This document shows positions 35,002-43,519 of a DNA stretch of 64,000 nucleotides, piece after piece. The notes below the pieces were generated by a model, which did not search any database, was not told the DNA's origin, and saw only the letters and a program-made list of their open reading frames with translations. Position 1 is the first letter of the stretch; each line of letters begins with the position of its first letter. The position numbers and the translations under genes were made by a program. The DNA comes from Vibrio kanaloae (GTDB lineage Bacteria; Pseudomonadota; Gammaproteobacteria; Enterobacterales; Vibrionaceae), in contig NZ_AP025497.1 of assembly GCF_024347535.1 (NCBI RefSeq), forward strand, positions 3,038,001 through 3,102,000, in the 5' to 3' direction.

Positions 35002-37046
35002 TGGACACATCTAAACTCTATTTACCTGTCTTCCCCGAACAACACAAAGTCAAAGACGTTGATGTAGTCACGCTGTACCACGAGGGAAAATTTGAAGAAT
35101 TAGATGCGGCGGTTGTCTGTAAAGACAAAGAGGGAAACGTCACCGCAACCTTTGGTCAAAACAACTGGGATTGCCTACCTTTTTCTCGAAAAAAAGAAGG
35201 AAATAACCTTACAGTTAAGGAGTTTAACGTCACTCCAGAGCTACAACGAGAACTTAAGCTAATTACCTTTGGCTCGCTATTTAATAAAAGCCCAAAAAGG
35301 AAAAAGGCACTGAGGTTCTCAGGAGTTTATTCTCGGTTAACTAATATCAAAAGGGTTTATCGATTCTTAGCGGAAAATAATTACAACTCTCTAAAAGCGC
35401 TATTATCTCCTGTCGTGTGGACTGAGTTTGAAAACTACCTGCAAACTCGGAACTACTCTCAAAGCACAATAGAGAAGACCTTTGTCTCCATCAATAGCGC
35501 AATAAGCGATGCATCATGGCACAAACTTGAACTAGGCATATCCCCCATTAATTCAAGAAAAGAAGCTAAAAGATTGAGCAATAAAGAGGGTCAGCAATTC
35601 CTTGTTATACCAGAGCGTTTATGTGATGCCATTTACGCCAAAGCGATAGCCCTAGTTGATTACGCTTACCCTCACAGACAGTTAATTGCAGATACCGAGA
35701 ACGCCATGCAAGCCAACTACCTTGAGGGAAAACGCATTCTCGATAAGAAAGTAAAGCAGGGCTATACCTATAGCTTTCTGAATGGAGATGGAAGTGTCGA
35801 CACCCATAAATATGCAGCGACAATCAATGATATATCTCCACAAGAAAACAAAACTATTATTGCACTATTAGAAAAAAAACTTCCTGATATTCCACTTAAC
35901 AACGGAAGTGATTTTAAGCGCTATTTAGGGCAATTAACCATTGCCAGCTATATTGTTTGTGGCGGATTTAGTGGGATGCGAGATTCCGAACTCGATAAAC
36001 TAACCCCTGACAGCTACTACAAAGATACGTTTGAGGGACGTGATTACCATATGCTGCAATCACACACCTTTAAGTTGGGTGAAAAGCGTGAAACTTGGAT
36101 TACAGCCTCCTCATCAAAAAAAGCCATAGAGTTAATGAACTCGTTAACAGTTCGATGGCGAAAAAAAACAAATTATCCCGATGAAAAATACAGTAATTCC
36201 CTATGGGTAAGTCAAATATACCGCTCTAGACCCCCTGTACTCATTACCGACTGGAATCAACGATTAAAGCGTTTTTGTAAGCAGTTTAATTTCACTGTGA
36301 CAGAAGAGGATTACCTGGAATGCCTTGAGGCTAATCCACGCTCTTTAGAGCGTATAAGAAAAGACGTAAAAATTGGAAAGCCTTGGCCTATGTCAACCCA
36401 CCAATTTAGGCGCACCTTGGCGTTTTATTGCATTAAAAATCGCTTAGGAACACTGGTTGCGCTTAAACAACAGTTTAAGCACCTCTATCTTGCAATGACC
36501 GAGTGGTACTCCAATGGTGGCAAACTGGCGAGTCTACGAAACTTGAAAGTGGATGAAAAAGTACAAAAAGCGCTCGATGAAATAAACGCTGAGACCACAA
36601 CAAATAAAATCTTTAATCAGTGGCACTCTGATGAAAATTTATCGGGCTCATACGGTAAAACCATTGTGAAAATGCGGGGTGATGTACCAACCATCTACAG
36701 TTCTTGGGATGTTATTTATAAGTCAGTTAAAGAGGGAAAACTCACTCTTCACGGCTCACTACACAGCTATTGCAAAAGTGGCTATGACTGCGATATGGAT
36801 GGTATCGTTGCTCCGCAATTCTGTGTCGATTGTGGCTCTGGCAGCAGCATTATTGATGAACAACAGGCTAAGTGGTGGCAGAAAAAGCATCGAAGCTTGG
36901 TTGCTTACATGGAATCTGGAGAAGATATTTCGGTGAGTGAGCATAGCCATTATGTCACTCAGGTAAGGGCCGCCGAAAATGTAATGAAGGACTTTGATAT
37001 GGACTTTATCCCTTTTGAAGCAGAGTTAACTGTTACGGAGATTTAA
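35001..37046 (+). CDS. Large tyrosine integrase of the GMT-like module (possible GmtZ type)
   Basis: The 681-aa protein starts in the TAATG overlap with the previous gene. A tyrosine-recombinase core is visible: Arg in GGFSGMRDSELDKL (near 325), HQFRRTLAFY (near 473), and a terminal Tyr in LAMTEWYSNGG (near 500). A Cys cluster near residues 590-620 (SYCKSGYDCDMDG, CVDCGSG) may bind zinc. The size and position agree with the large integrase of gamma-mobile-trio modules. The catalytic role is likely, and the exact name is inference. Confidence 0.8.
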   Translation: MDTSKLYLPVFPEQHKVKDVDVVTLYHEGKFEELDAAVVCKDKEGNVTATFGQNNWDCLPFSRKKEGNNLTVKEFNVTPELQRELKLITFGSLFNKSPKRKKALRFSGVYSRLTNIKRVYRFLAENNYNSLKALLSPVVWTEFENYLQTRNYSQSTIEKTFVSINSAISDASWHKLELGISPINSRKEAKRLSNKEGQQFLVIPERLCDAIYAKAIALVDYAYPHRQLIADTENAMQANYLEGKRILDKKVKQGYTYSFLNGDGSVDTHKYAATINDISPQENKTIIALLEKKLPDIPLNNGSDFKRYLGQLTIASYIVCGGFSGMRDSELDKLTPDSYYKDTFEGRDYHMLQSHTFKLGEKRETWITASSSKKAIELMNSLTVRWRKKTNYPDEKYSNSLWVSQIYRSRPPVLITDWNQRLKRFCKQFNFTVTEEDYLECLEANPRSLERIRKDVKIGKPWPMSTHQFRRTLAFYCIKNRLGTLVALKQQFKHLYLAMTEWYSNGGKLASLRNLKVDEKVQKALDEINAETTTNKIFNQWHSDENLSGSYGKTIVKMRGDVPTIYSSWDVIYKSVKEGKLTLHGSLHSYCKSGYDCDMDGIVAPQFCVDCGSGSSIIDEQQAKWWQKKHRSLVAYMESGEDISVSEHSHYVTQVRAAENVMKDFDMDFIPFEAELTVTEI

Positions 37047-37048
37047 AC

Positions 37049-37507
37049 ATGGGAAAGAGTGAAAACACATTAATTGCTCTTGAGGCTGCATTAAACCGAA
37101 TCGCTCAAGGGAATCCTAAGCGCATCCCTACTCATCGTAAACTCAGTGTGCGTGCTGTGGAAGAAGAGGCTAACTTGGGTAACGGCAGTGGCTACTACTA
37201 CCCTGAGTTTGTTGAGAAGGTTAAGCAAGTTAAGGCTGATATCGCAAAAGCTAAAGGTGAGTATGTCCAACCTGAAATTCAATCAGCTCAAACTAAGCTC
37301 AATGAACAAAAACGTATCAAGCAAAACTTCAAGGAAAAGTACGAATCTGAAAAAGAAAAACTAGCTTTATTCGCAGCAGCCCAGCATCACCTCAACGACA
37401 AGCTAGTTCAGGCATTGGCCCGCATTGATGAGTTGGAGTATGAGAATGAAGAGTTGAAAGAGAAACTTTCCGATCTAAAACGAAGTAAGATTGTAGCAAT
37501 CAAATAA
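37049..37507 (+). CDS. Small coiled-coil protein, last gene of the GMT-like module (possible GmtX type)
   Basis: The 152-aa soluble protein has a small N-terminal domain (about 1-65, RRVPTH-like basic patch and GNGSGYYYPEF) and a long C-terminal coiled coil (about 80-150, Lys/Glu rich). It starts two bases after the preceding stop, so it belongs to the same operon. Its layout, a small partner behind large recombinases, recalls the auxiliary protein of other multi-recombinase elements. It may help DNA binding or oligomerisation, which is inference. Confidence 0.78.
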   Translation: MGKSENTLIALEAALNRIAQGNPKRIPTHRKLSVRAVEEEANLGNGSGYYYPEFVEKVKQVKADIAKAKGEYVQPEIQSAQTKLNEQKRIKQNFKEKYESEKEKLALFAAAQHHLNDKLVQALARIDELEYENEELKEKLSDLKRSKIVAIK

Positions 37508-37512
37508 TCAAC

Positions 37513-37545
37513 ATACCCATTTGAGACTAACTCAAATGGGGTGCT
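37513..37545 (+). terminator. Terminator after the GMT-like operon
   Basis: The stem CCCATTTGAG with CTCAAATGGG and loop ACTAA lies 8 bases after the operon. The T tract is weak (GTGCTTTCT). Confidence 0.7.
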
Positions 37546-37636
37546 TTCTGGCACGTTTCTGGACATAAATGAGTTATCACGGCTCACTTCTCAACACACT
37601 CCATCACTTTTATGGAGCCATTCTCTTCACCCTGCG

Positions 37637-39040
37637 CTAAATCGGATTGAAATTAAGGTCTTCTGGCTTCGTTTGAATTGTCGTCAGTAACTGCTTCAGA
37701 AAACTCTTTAAAGTTGGACTCCAAATATCATTGTGACCACTCATGACACTCTTGTCTGTTCGGATATTCATAATTGGAAATCTTTCTGGAACCGTATCCT
37801 TGTTACCATCCGCATCCGGTAATCGGCGTTTTATGTAAATATCATCAGGTAGAAGATCACACACTCCTGCTTGATCGCACCTTGTTAGCAAAACAGGCTT
37901 GGCATTTATCTCATTATTACTTGTAACTGGAATACAATTATTTCCTTTCGTGTCGCTCAGAATCTGCACTTGAGGGGTATTTTTCTGTATGGATGAACTA
38001 CAGCGCTTACTCACTTTTAACTGGTGAGTAATGTACCGGTCATAATGCCCAATTGTGGTTCGATCTAGCGCCTTATATTGCCCCCGAGGGTAGGCTTGAA
38101 ATTGAGTACCAAAAAAGCGGCCAATTGGAAATGTAAGTCCTGTTGCCCAATCGGCCTCTGTGGTAACTACCACTATTCTAGGGGGTAAATTGCACTTGTA
38201 GGTCGCATCTCTCGCTAATGCATAGAGCGGAGACATTTGCATTGCTTCAAAGGCAGGATTTACCAGAACAACTAAATCAGCAATCTCATTGAACTCAGCT
38301 ATTCCGTTTTCCGGCTGACCATCTTTACCTCGGATACACCTCATATCTAACCTTATCTGCTCAGCCATAAGTTGCGAAACTGATGAGTACAGTATGGCCC
38401 CGCCAAAACTATGCCCTATGATGACTAGGCGAGATGATGTGTTCTTACGAACATCCGAAACTTTGCGAAGTAACTCAGACACCCCTCCACCACTACCAAC
38501 TGAGTGAGCTGTTGATTTTCGATCCCAAAAAGTGAGCATGTAGCTAAATGGAGACGTGAACCAATTATCTGATGGTATAGAGTCCCCTCGCCAAGCGATA
38601 TATATACCCATCGCTGGCTTGGAGTTAGAATTTGACGCATAGGTCACTGAGTCTAAAAAGGCTTCGATATCTTTATCACCAGGCTTGGCTGAGTGATGCC
38701 ATCCGTGCACATAGACAAGGACAGTTCCTCCTGCTTCCGCCACTTTTTTAGATTCGGAAATACTTGTTTCTAATTGTTTTCGGCTTTGGGCATTCCCAAA
38801 CTCATCGAACTCGACTATTTGGATACAATTCGTTTTGGAGTTATCACAGACTCTAGATAATGGTTTTTTGTCCGGCAATATAGAAACATCGGCACGATAA
38901 ACGGGCTGCTCTGGTAGAACACCATCTTTACCAGGAGGTTCATCGGTCATGACTCGATACGGCTCTAACTGAGAACAGGCCGCAGTGAGGAAAAGGAAGT
39001 TTAGCACCAATAGAATATGGATTATGTTAGCTTTTTTCAT
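37637..39040 (-). CDS. Secreted or lipoprotein alpha/beta-hydrolase
   Basis: The 467-aa protein has a lipoprotein-type signal (hydrophobic LLVLNFLFLTAAC, Cys at about 22). An alpha/beta-hydrolase domain follows with an oxyanion-type VYVHGWHHSA and the nucleophile elbow IGHSFGGA. A likely Asp/His pair lies further on (TTIGHYDRY). It would act outside the inner membrane as a lipase or esterase; the substrate is unknown. It is the first cargo gene after the recombinases and points back to them. GMT islands are reported to carry offensive and defensive tools, so a toxic or defence role is possible but unproven. Confidence 0.8.
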   Translation of the reverse strand: MKKANIIHILLVLNFLFLTAACSQLEPYRVMTDEPPGKDGVLPEQPVYRADVSILPDKKPLSRVCDNSKTNCIQIVEFDEFGNAQSRKQLETSISESKKVAEAGGTVLVYVHGWHHSAKPGDKDIEAFLDSVTYASNSNSKPAMGIYIAWRGDSIPSDNWFTSPFSYMLTFWDRKSTAHSVGSGGGVSELLRKVSDVRKNTSSRLVIIGHSFGGAILYSSVSQLMAEQIRLDMRCIRGKDGQPENGIAEFNEIADLVVLVNPAFEAMQMSPLYALARDATYKCNLPPRIVVVTTEADWATGLTFPIGRFFGTQFQAYPRGQYKALDRTTIGHYDRYITHQLKVSKRCSSSIQKNTPQVQILSDTKGNNCIPVTSNNEINAKPVLLTRCDQAGVCDLLPDDIYIKRRLPDADGNKDTVPERFPIMNIRTDKSVMSGHNDIWSPTLKSFLKQLLTTIQTKPEDLNFNPI

Positions 39041-39287
39041 GATTTCCCTTGAGGGGGGATAGAAGTACCACTAATTTCAACCGTCCCGAGTTGTATGAAC
39101 ACATGGCAATGCAAAGCATCGCTAACCTTCTACTTAAGGGTAGTCGTTTTTGTAGTGGTCAACTGAAACTGTGCATATTGAGATTGTTAAAATGAGGGTG
39201 AATCATTCTAACTCATTTCGGGGCTGAAATGAGTTCATCACGCAGTGTGCGTGACGCAACTTGCGTGATTGGTTTATAACGCGGAAA

Positions 39288-39627
39288 GGGGCAGAAGTGC
39301 TTCATAATGAATTTTGCAACAGGCTGTTGCAAAATTGGGGTTGGAGTTTGTCCAGCAGCCTGTTGGACATTCGATGAAGCAGGCAATTTACTAATTGTGC
39401 AGCAGCTTGTTGCACAAATAAATCTCATGTTGGTTTCATGCGCACTAAACACGTCTTGGGGCAGAAGTGCTTCATAGTGATTTTTGCAACAGGCTGTTGC
39501 AAAATTGGGGTTGGAGTTTGTCCAACAGCCTGTTGGACATTCGATGAAGCAGGCGATTTCCTAATTGTGCAGCAGCTTGCTGCACAAATAAATCTCATGT
39601 TGGTTTCATGCGCTCTAAACACGTCTT
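39288..39627. repeat. Two tandem 170-bp repeats, each with three palindromes
   Basis: Unit 1 is 39288-39457 and unit 2 is 39458-39627; they differ at only a handful of bases. Each holds three palindromes with a shared core: TTTTGCAACAG-G-CTGTTGCAAAA, GTCCAACAG-C-CTGTTGGAC (unit 1 has one G for A), and TTGTGCAGCA with TGCTGCACAA (unit 1 has GTTGCACAA). A third unit starts (GGGGCA) but switches into the 41-bp shared repeat at 39632. Confidence 0.92.
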
Positions 39628-39631
39628 GGGG

Positions 39632-39672
39632 CAATTTCGTGTTACATGTCCCGTCAGCACACCTTTGGACAT
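39632..39672. repeat. 41-bp sequence shared with the Tn7-like element (copy 2)
   Basis: It is identical to 3229-3269. It begins where the third 170-bp unit breaks off. Confidence 0.9.
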
Positions 39673-39889
39673 TTGTTTGTCAGTACCTTTACTAAATTAG
39701 TATTTAATGGATTATTTTAAATTCTGCAAAACCTCTAGTTAAGTAGCCAAATTCATTTATCTATTACAGTATAAACCAAAGATGTTGAATAGACGTAGGA
39801 CACCCGACTTCAGCGTATTCATACGGCTTTGATGCTTCACGAATAATACCGTTACGACTCGTAACTACTTTTTGCGCTAGAAAACTCAG

Positions 39890-40132
39890 CTATAGTCGCA
39901 TTTTTCTTCGGTGAAGAGTCAGAATTTCGTTGAAAAACAAAATGTATAGGTAGGGCATCAGCACCGCAGATACAAGTACAAAACTAAATTTGTATCGCAA
40001 GGGCATTGTTTGCTTACGTCCTTGGTCGAAAATCGTCGACCCTGTACAAACAAAAAATATGATAGTGTAGATTGTCGCTAGGTAACCTAAAGTCAAATAG
40101 GTTAGCGTTACAAAAGTATAGACATGTTCCAT
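39890..40132 (-). CDS. Small two-span membrane protein
   Basis: The 80-aa protein has two hydrophobic segments (about residues 7-30 and 48-68) with a positive C terminus. An AAGGAA site lies 8 bases upstream of the ATG at 40132, which supports translation. No family was recognised. It stands alone between the repeat region and the indigoidine-type operon. Confidence 0.55.
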   Translation of the reverse strand: MEHVYTFVTLTYLTLGYLATIYTIIFFVCTGSTIFDQGRKQTMPLRYKFSFVLVSAVLMPYLYILFFNEILTLHRRKMRL

Positions 40133-40170
40133 ATTAAATTTCCTTTAAAGATGACTTATTCACCGTAGTT

Positions 40171-40206
40171 CTTATCAGGCTTGGCTATTTGGGCTTAGCC
40201 GGCTGA
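40171..40206. terminator. Hairpin after the minus-strand indigoidine-accessory operon
   Basis: An interrupted stem (TTATCAG ... CTGATAA, with GGCTA/TAGCC inside) lies just past the stop of the HAD gene. It has no T run; it may protect the mRNA end or terminate weakly. Confidence 0.5.
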
Positions 40207-40221
40207 TAACAAAATGTTGAC

Positions 40222-40896
40222 TCAGCTAAAATGTCGTTCGCATATATCGACTACACTGCGAAAGTTCGCTGCCATCCAAGTTGGGCTAGCTTTATTAAGT
40301 TCCGTTTCAGAATGAATGCCGTAATTCACAGCAATGGCTTTGCATCCGAGATTATTCGCCATAAAGATGTCATGTGTGGTATCCCCGACCATCAACGCTT
40401 GTTCTTTTGAGGCTTGGAAGTAAGCTAGAATCTTCTGACCAGATTCAGGTGCTGGCTTTTTCTCTTTAACTTCATCCGCGCAAACAACGACATCAAAAAA
40501 ATCTGCGATCCCCGCTGCTGCAAGTAACGCGTTTGCACTGCGTGAAAACTTATTGGTGGTAACAGCAAGTTTATACTGATGATTTTTTAGGTAACTTAAC
40601 CCATCGAGCACACCAGGAAATAACAGCTGTTTTGCGGCAGGAAGGATTACCTCCTGAAACTGACGCTGATATTCAGTTACGCACTCCGCCACAATCGGAG
40701 TGTGCTCCGGTTGATTGAGAAGGTGGGAAAACGCTTTTTCTAGCGGTAACCCTATCGTATCGCAGATATCCTTACTCTCCTTGGCTGGCAATTGCTTAGA
40801 TGCAAACGTAGCGTTAAATGCGGTAGCAATAGCTTGGGCAGTGTCGAACAATGTGCCATCTAGATCGAACATAATGACTAGGGAGCTGTGTTTCAT
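40222..40896 (-). CDS. HAD-family phosphatase of the indigoidine-type cluster (IndB-like)
   Basis: The 224-aa protein has the HAD motifs FDLDGTLFDT (nucleophile Asp), VTTNKFSR, KKPAPES and VGDTTHD. It resembles phosphoglycolate-phosphatase-type enzymes. In indigoidine clusters a HAD phosphatase (IndB) accompanies the NRPS and the PsuG-like protein. In the minimycin pathway such a phosphatase removes the 5'-phosphate of the C-nucleoside. It is the last gene of the minus-strand operon upp-eamA-FMN reductase-tautomerase-HAD. The role in the cluster is inference from context. Confidence 0.85.
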   Translation of the reverse strand: MKHSSLVIMFDLDGTLFDTAQAIATAFNATFASKQLPAKESKDICDTIGLPLEKAFSHLLNQPEHTPIVAECVTEYQRQFQEVILPAAKQLLFPGVLDGLSYLKNHQYKLAVTTNKFSRSANALLAAAGIADFFDVVVCADEVKEKKPAPESGQKILAYFQASKEQALMVGDTTHDIFMANNLGCKAIAVNYGIHSETELNKASPTWMAANFRSVVDICERHFS

Positions 40897-40949
40897 TTAC
40901 TATTCCTTCCTTAACTCAGGAGCCCCGAGTCCATTGGGGCTCGAGATGA

Positions 40950-41174
40950 CTAGTAGTTCGGTTGTTTGATTAAGTACTGGCGTTTAGCTTCGATCTCTGG
41001 TTGATAAACCTCAGCCGTCCAGTCCTCTGGCACAACTTCCTCCATCGAAACTGAAATCACGTCTTCACTGCATTTAAGTGCGCTTTGAATAGAAGAAGAG
41101 ATAACGTCAGATAAGTCTTTTCTCTCCTGCAGAGTCAACTCGGCAGGAAAATGCTTAATAGATATGTGTGGCAT
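40950..41174 (-). CDS. 4-oxalocrotonate-tautomerase-family protein
   Basis: With the start at 41174, behind AAGGAGAG, the protein is 74 aa and begins MPHISIKHF, giving the catalytic N-terminal Pro after Met removal. It has the size of PptA-type tautomerases. An upstream in-frame start would hide this Pro, so 41174 is preferred. It could promote keto-enol change of a cluster intermediate. It overlaps no gene but lies 13 bp after the FMN reductase stop. Confidence 0.85.
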   Translation of the reverse strand: MPHISIKHFPAELTLQERKDLSDVISSSIQSALKCSEDVISVSMEEVVPEDWTAEVYQPEIEAKRQYLIKQPNY

Positions 41175-41187
41175 GGGGCTCTCCTTG

Positions 41188-41784
41188 TTACATACCAAAT
41201 GGGAATTTCTGCATGTCTTGTTGCAGCGTTGCTCGAACCGTACCGAGAGCTTTCGCGTAAGCCTTTAGTGACTTCATCGTGTATTTGGCTCGGTGATCGA
41301 ATTGCTCATCACTGACCGCTTTGTCAGATAGAAGAAGGCTCTCGCAGTTACGGAAAATCAAATGATCCGGGATAAAACAAGCATGATTATTTTTACTACC
41401 AGTCATCCTCAACTCACTGATGGGATAAACGCCATTAACGCTTGCAGACACACTGACAAGTAGTACGGGCTTATGACCCAACTCTTGATTGGTACAAAGC
41501 AAAAGAAAGTTCTTCAGAGCCGGTGTCACCATGCCATGCCATTCTGGCGTAACCAGTACGATGGCATCTGATTGCTGCAACTCTTGAGAGATAGCTCTCC
41601 AATCGTTCCACTGTTCGCTGCCATCCCAAACGCCTTCATTCCAAAAAGGAAAATCTAGGACACTCAAATCCATGATTTGTGTCTCTTGAAACTCTTCCAG
41701 CAGGGCCAGGCTCTGTAAATAGGTAGCAGCCTTTAAGCTGTATGAGTTGCTTCGGTGGCTTCCTGAAATAATACTAATTTTCAT
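41188..41784 (-). CDS. NADPH-dependent FMN reductase-family flavoprotein
   Basis: The 198-aa flavodoxin-like protein has the FMN-binding ISGSHRSNSYSLK motif at the N terminus and LVTPEWHGMVTPALKNF in the middle. Such enzymes reduce FMN or quinones with NAD(P)H. In this operon it may supply reduced flavin to, or change the redox state of, the oxidised pigment (indigoidine has a reduced colourless form). It lies between the exporter and the tautomerase in the operon. Confidence 0.88.
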   Translation of the reverse strand: MKISIISGSHRSNSYSLKAATYLQSLALLEEFQETQIMDLSVLDFPFWNEGVWDGSEQWNDWRAISQELQQSDAIVLVTPEWHGMVTPALKNFLLLCTNQELGHKPVLLVSVSASVNGVYPISELRMTGSKNNHACFIPDHLIFRNCESLLLSDKAVSDEQFDHRAKYTMKSLKAYAKALGTVRATLQQDMQKFPFGM

Positions 41785-41795
41785 GGTTCATTCTC

Positions 41796-42704
41796 CTATC
41801 GGTGTAAAGATGTCACTGGCGCTTGAGTTAACGTGCTAGGTTGTTTTTCGGCTTTCGGACGAGCCATATATACAGAGACAATAATGGCAACCGAACCAAC
41901 AATCTGTAGCTGAGTAAACGACTGACCAAGGAAGATATACCCCAGCAAACAGGCGGAGACTGAACTGAGAAAACCAAGAAACGACGTCGTAACCGGATTT
42001 AACTTTTCAATACCACGGAACCAAACAAAGTAACCAAATACCCCACCGATCAGACTTAAATAGGCATAACCAGTAATATTTAGAACCGTCAGGGTTTGAG
42101 GGAAATCCTCATACCAAAGGGCTATCGGTAACAGCATCAAACCACCCAGCGTCAACTGCCAGCCAGTAAAACCAAGTAAAGACATGCCTTTTGGGCGTTC
42201 CCAATGCTTCGTTAGTAAAATGCCCAGTGCCATACTGCATGTACCGATTAAGCCGATTAAAACTCCCCACCAATTCAGTTCGACCGCGCTGTTCAGAACT
42301 AAGAGGCTAATACCAGCGACACCCACCACGGCAGAGGCGACATGAGTTACGCTGAGTTTGTTTTGAAAGAAAATCACCCCCAATCCCATAACAATGAGCG
42401 GTTGAATCGACATAACCAGAGCTGCTAGTCCACCAGGCAAGTAGTACGCCGCTGCAAACAAGCAATAAAAGAACAACCCAATATTAAGCAGCCCAAGCAC
42501 TGCGATTTTCCCCCACCAAATGCCACTTGGCCGGATTTTGCAAAACAACAATAGAACCAATCCTGCACCAAGTGCCCGAATAACAGAGGCTAATAAAGGC
42601 AAGTCTGCAGGCAGCAGCTCTGTTGTGACGATATACGTACTACCCCATACAATGGGAGCCATTGCTGTCAGAGCCACATTCATCAAAGTTTGATATTTAT
42701 TCAT
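41796..42704 (-). CDS. EamA-family exporter of the indigoidine-type cluster
   Basis: From the ATG at 42704 the protein is 302 aa with about ten membrane helices in two EamA halves (MAPIVWGSTYIVTTELLPA start). The ATG overlaps the end of upp (ATGAATAA), so both are translated together. A likely role is export of the product or a toxic side product; the substrate is not visible. The longer frame from 42779 would overlap upp heavily and is rejected. Confidence 0.88.
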   Translation of the reverse strand: MNKYQTLMNVALTAMAPIVWGSTYIVTTELLPADLPLLASVIRALGAGLVLLLFCKIRPSGIWWGKIAVLGLLNIGLFFYCLFAAAYYLPGGLAALVMSIQPLIVMGLGVIFFQNKLSVTHVASAVVGVAGISLLVLNSAVELNWWGVLIGLIGTCSMALGILLTKHWERPKGMSLLGFTGWQLTLGGLMLLPIALWYEDFPQTLTVLNITGYAYLSLIGGVFGYFVWFRGIEKLNPVTTSFLGFLSSVSACLLGYIFLGQSFTQLQIVGSVAIIVSVYMARPKAEKQPSTLTQAPVTSLHR

Positions 42705-43362
42705 AACTTTGTACCGGGTATGTACCGAAATAACGGTCTCCAAAATCTCCAATGCCAGGTCGCATGAAGGCTTCATCATTCATGGTCTCTTCGATAGATG
42801 CGGTGATCAGTTGAACGGAAGGATGTGCGGTCATTAACCGATCCAGCCCTACGGGAGACGCCAGAAAATTCACCACAATAATATTTTCGATAGAAACGCC
42901 CTGACCCAGAAGTACATCGATCGCTTTAAGCATCGAACCACCCGTTGCAAGCATAGGTTCAAACAAGAACACGGTTTTTTGCGCGATGTCTGAAGGAAAG
43001 TGAGAATAGAAATATTCTGGTAGTTTGGTGACTTTATCTCTTTGAATCAGGATCTTGCCGATAGGTTGTTCTGGAAACATCTGCTTAAACTCACGCTCCA
43101 TACTTTCGCCTGCACGAATAACGGATACGCCACAGAGACCTTTTGATAGCACTTTTCCCTGATACACATCACCAATCGGTGTCGTGACATGCTGCTCTGA
43201 ATAATCCAGCAATTCTGATGCTTTAATCAGCAACTGACGAATCACCTGATCACTGAAATGCATGAATGTACTTAAGTCAGCGTGCTTGTCGCGGATTTTA
43301 GTATGCAGATAGGCCAAATAGGAGGTGTGGGGTAAAACATGAACATTTCCTTGAAGACGCAT
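42697..43362 (-). CDS. upp: Uracil phosphoribosyltransferase, cluster-linked copy
   Basis: The start at 43362 has an AAGGAAA site and gives 221 aa. It has the PRPP motif MLATGGSMLKAI and the uracil-site GIGDFGDRYFGT. UPRT makes UMP from uracil and PRPP. A housekeeping upp would be elsewhere on the chromosome, so this is likely a second copy dedicated to the cluster. It could recycle uracil, supply a substrate for the PsuG-like enzyme, or protect against a uridine-analogue product. The last two are inference. The gene is divergent from marR across two operator-like palindromes. Confidence 0.92.
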   Translation of the reverse strand: MRLQGNVHVLPHTSYLAYLHTKIRDKHADLSTFMHFSDQVIRQLLIKASELLDYSEQHVTTPIGDVYQGKVLSKGLCGVSVIRAGESMEREFKQMFPEQPIGKILIQRDKVTKLPEYFYSHFPSDIAQKTVFLFEPMLATGGSMLKAIDVLLGQGVSIENIIVVNFLASPVGLDRLMTAHPSVQLITASIEETMNDEAFMRPGIGDFGDRYFGTYPVQSYE

Positions 43363-43429
43363 AATACTTTTCCTTTTAATGCTTGTTACTGACAAGATTG
43401 GTGGTAGAATACTTATAACTTTTAAGTGA

Positions 43430-43449
43430 GTATCTTTACCAAAAGATAC
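43430..43449. promoter_or_regulatory. MarR operator-like inverted repeat 1
   Basis: Arms GTATCTTT (43430-43437) and AAAGATAC (43442-43449), with a 4-base spacer, lie in the upp-marR divergent promoter region. It shares the motif and spacing of the palindrome at 44062-44085. Confidence 0.75.
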
Positions 43450-43483
43450 ATTGCAGACGATACCGATCAAGAATCTTTTTTTC

Positions 43484-43507
43484 AAGTATCTTTTCAAAAA
43501 AATATTT
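43484..43507. promoter_or_regulatory. MarR operator-like inverted repeat 2 (imperfect)
   Basis: Arm AAGTATCTTT (43484-43493) faces AAAAATATTT (43498-43507), 8 of 10 pairs, same 4-base spacer. It ends 13 bases before the marR start codon at 43520 and partly overlaps its ribosome-site region, so it suits autoregulation. Confidence 0.6.
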
Positions 43508-43519
43508 TAAGGAGTGAAA

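Larger units (their letters stand above)
39041..39889. other. Long non-coding stretch with palindrome-rich tandem repeats
   Basis: No gene is credible here. Short open frames across 39213-39695 are mirror copies of the tandem repeat. It holds two 170-bp repeats, the second copy of the 41-bp shared sequence, and an intergenic block resembling 51396-51500. Confidence 0.75.

Noticed and set aside
39213..39695. Three short open frames with Cys/Ala-rich repeats
   Set aside because: They are translations of the 170-bp tandem palindromic repeats on either strand. Their similarity to each other comes from the DNA repeat.
40160..40210. Possible integron attC site in the hairpin after the HAD gene
   Set aside because: The hairpin resembles attC only in general shape. 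The paired 7-bp core sites and a neighbouring cassette structure are missing.
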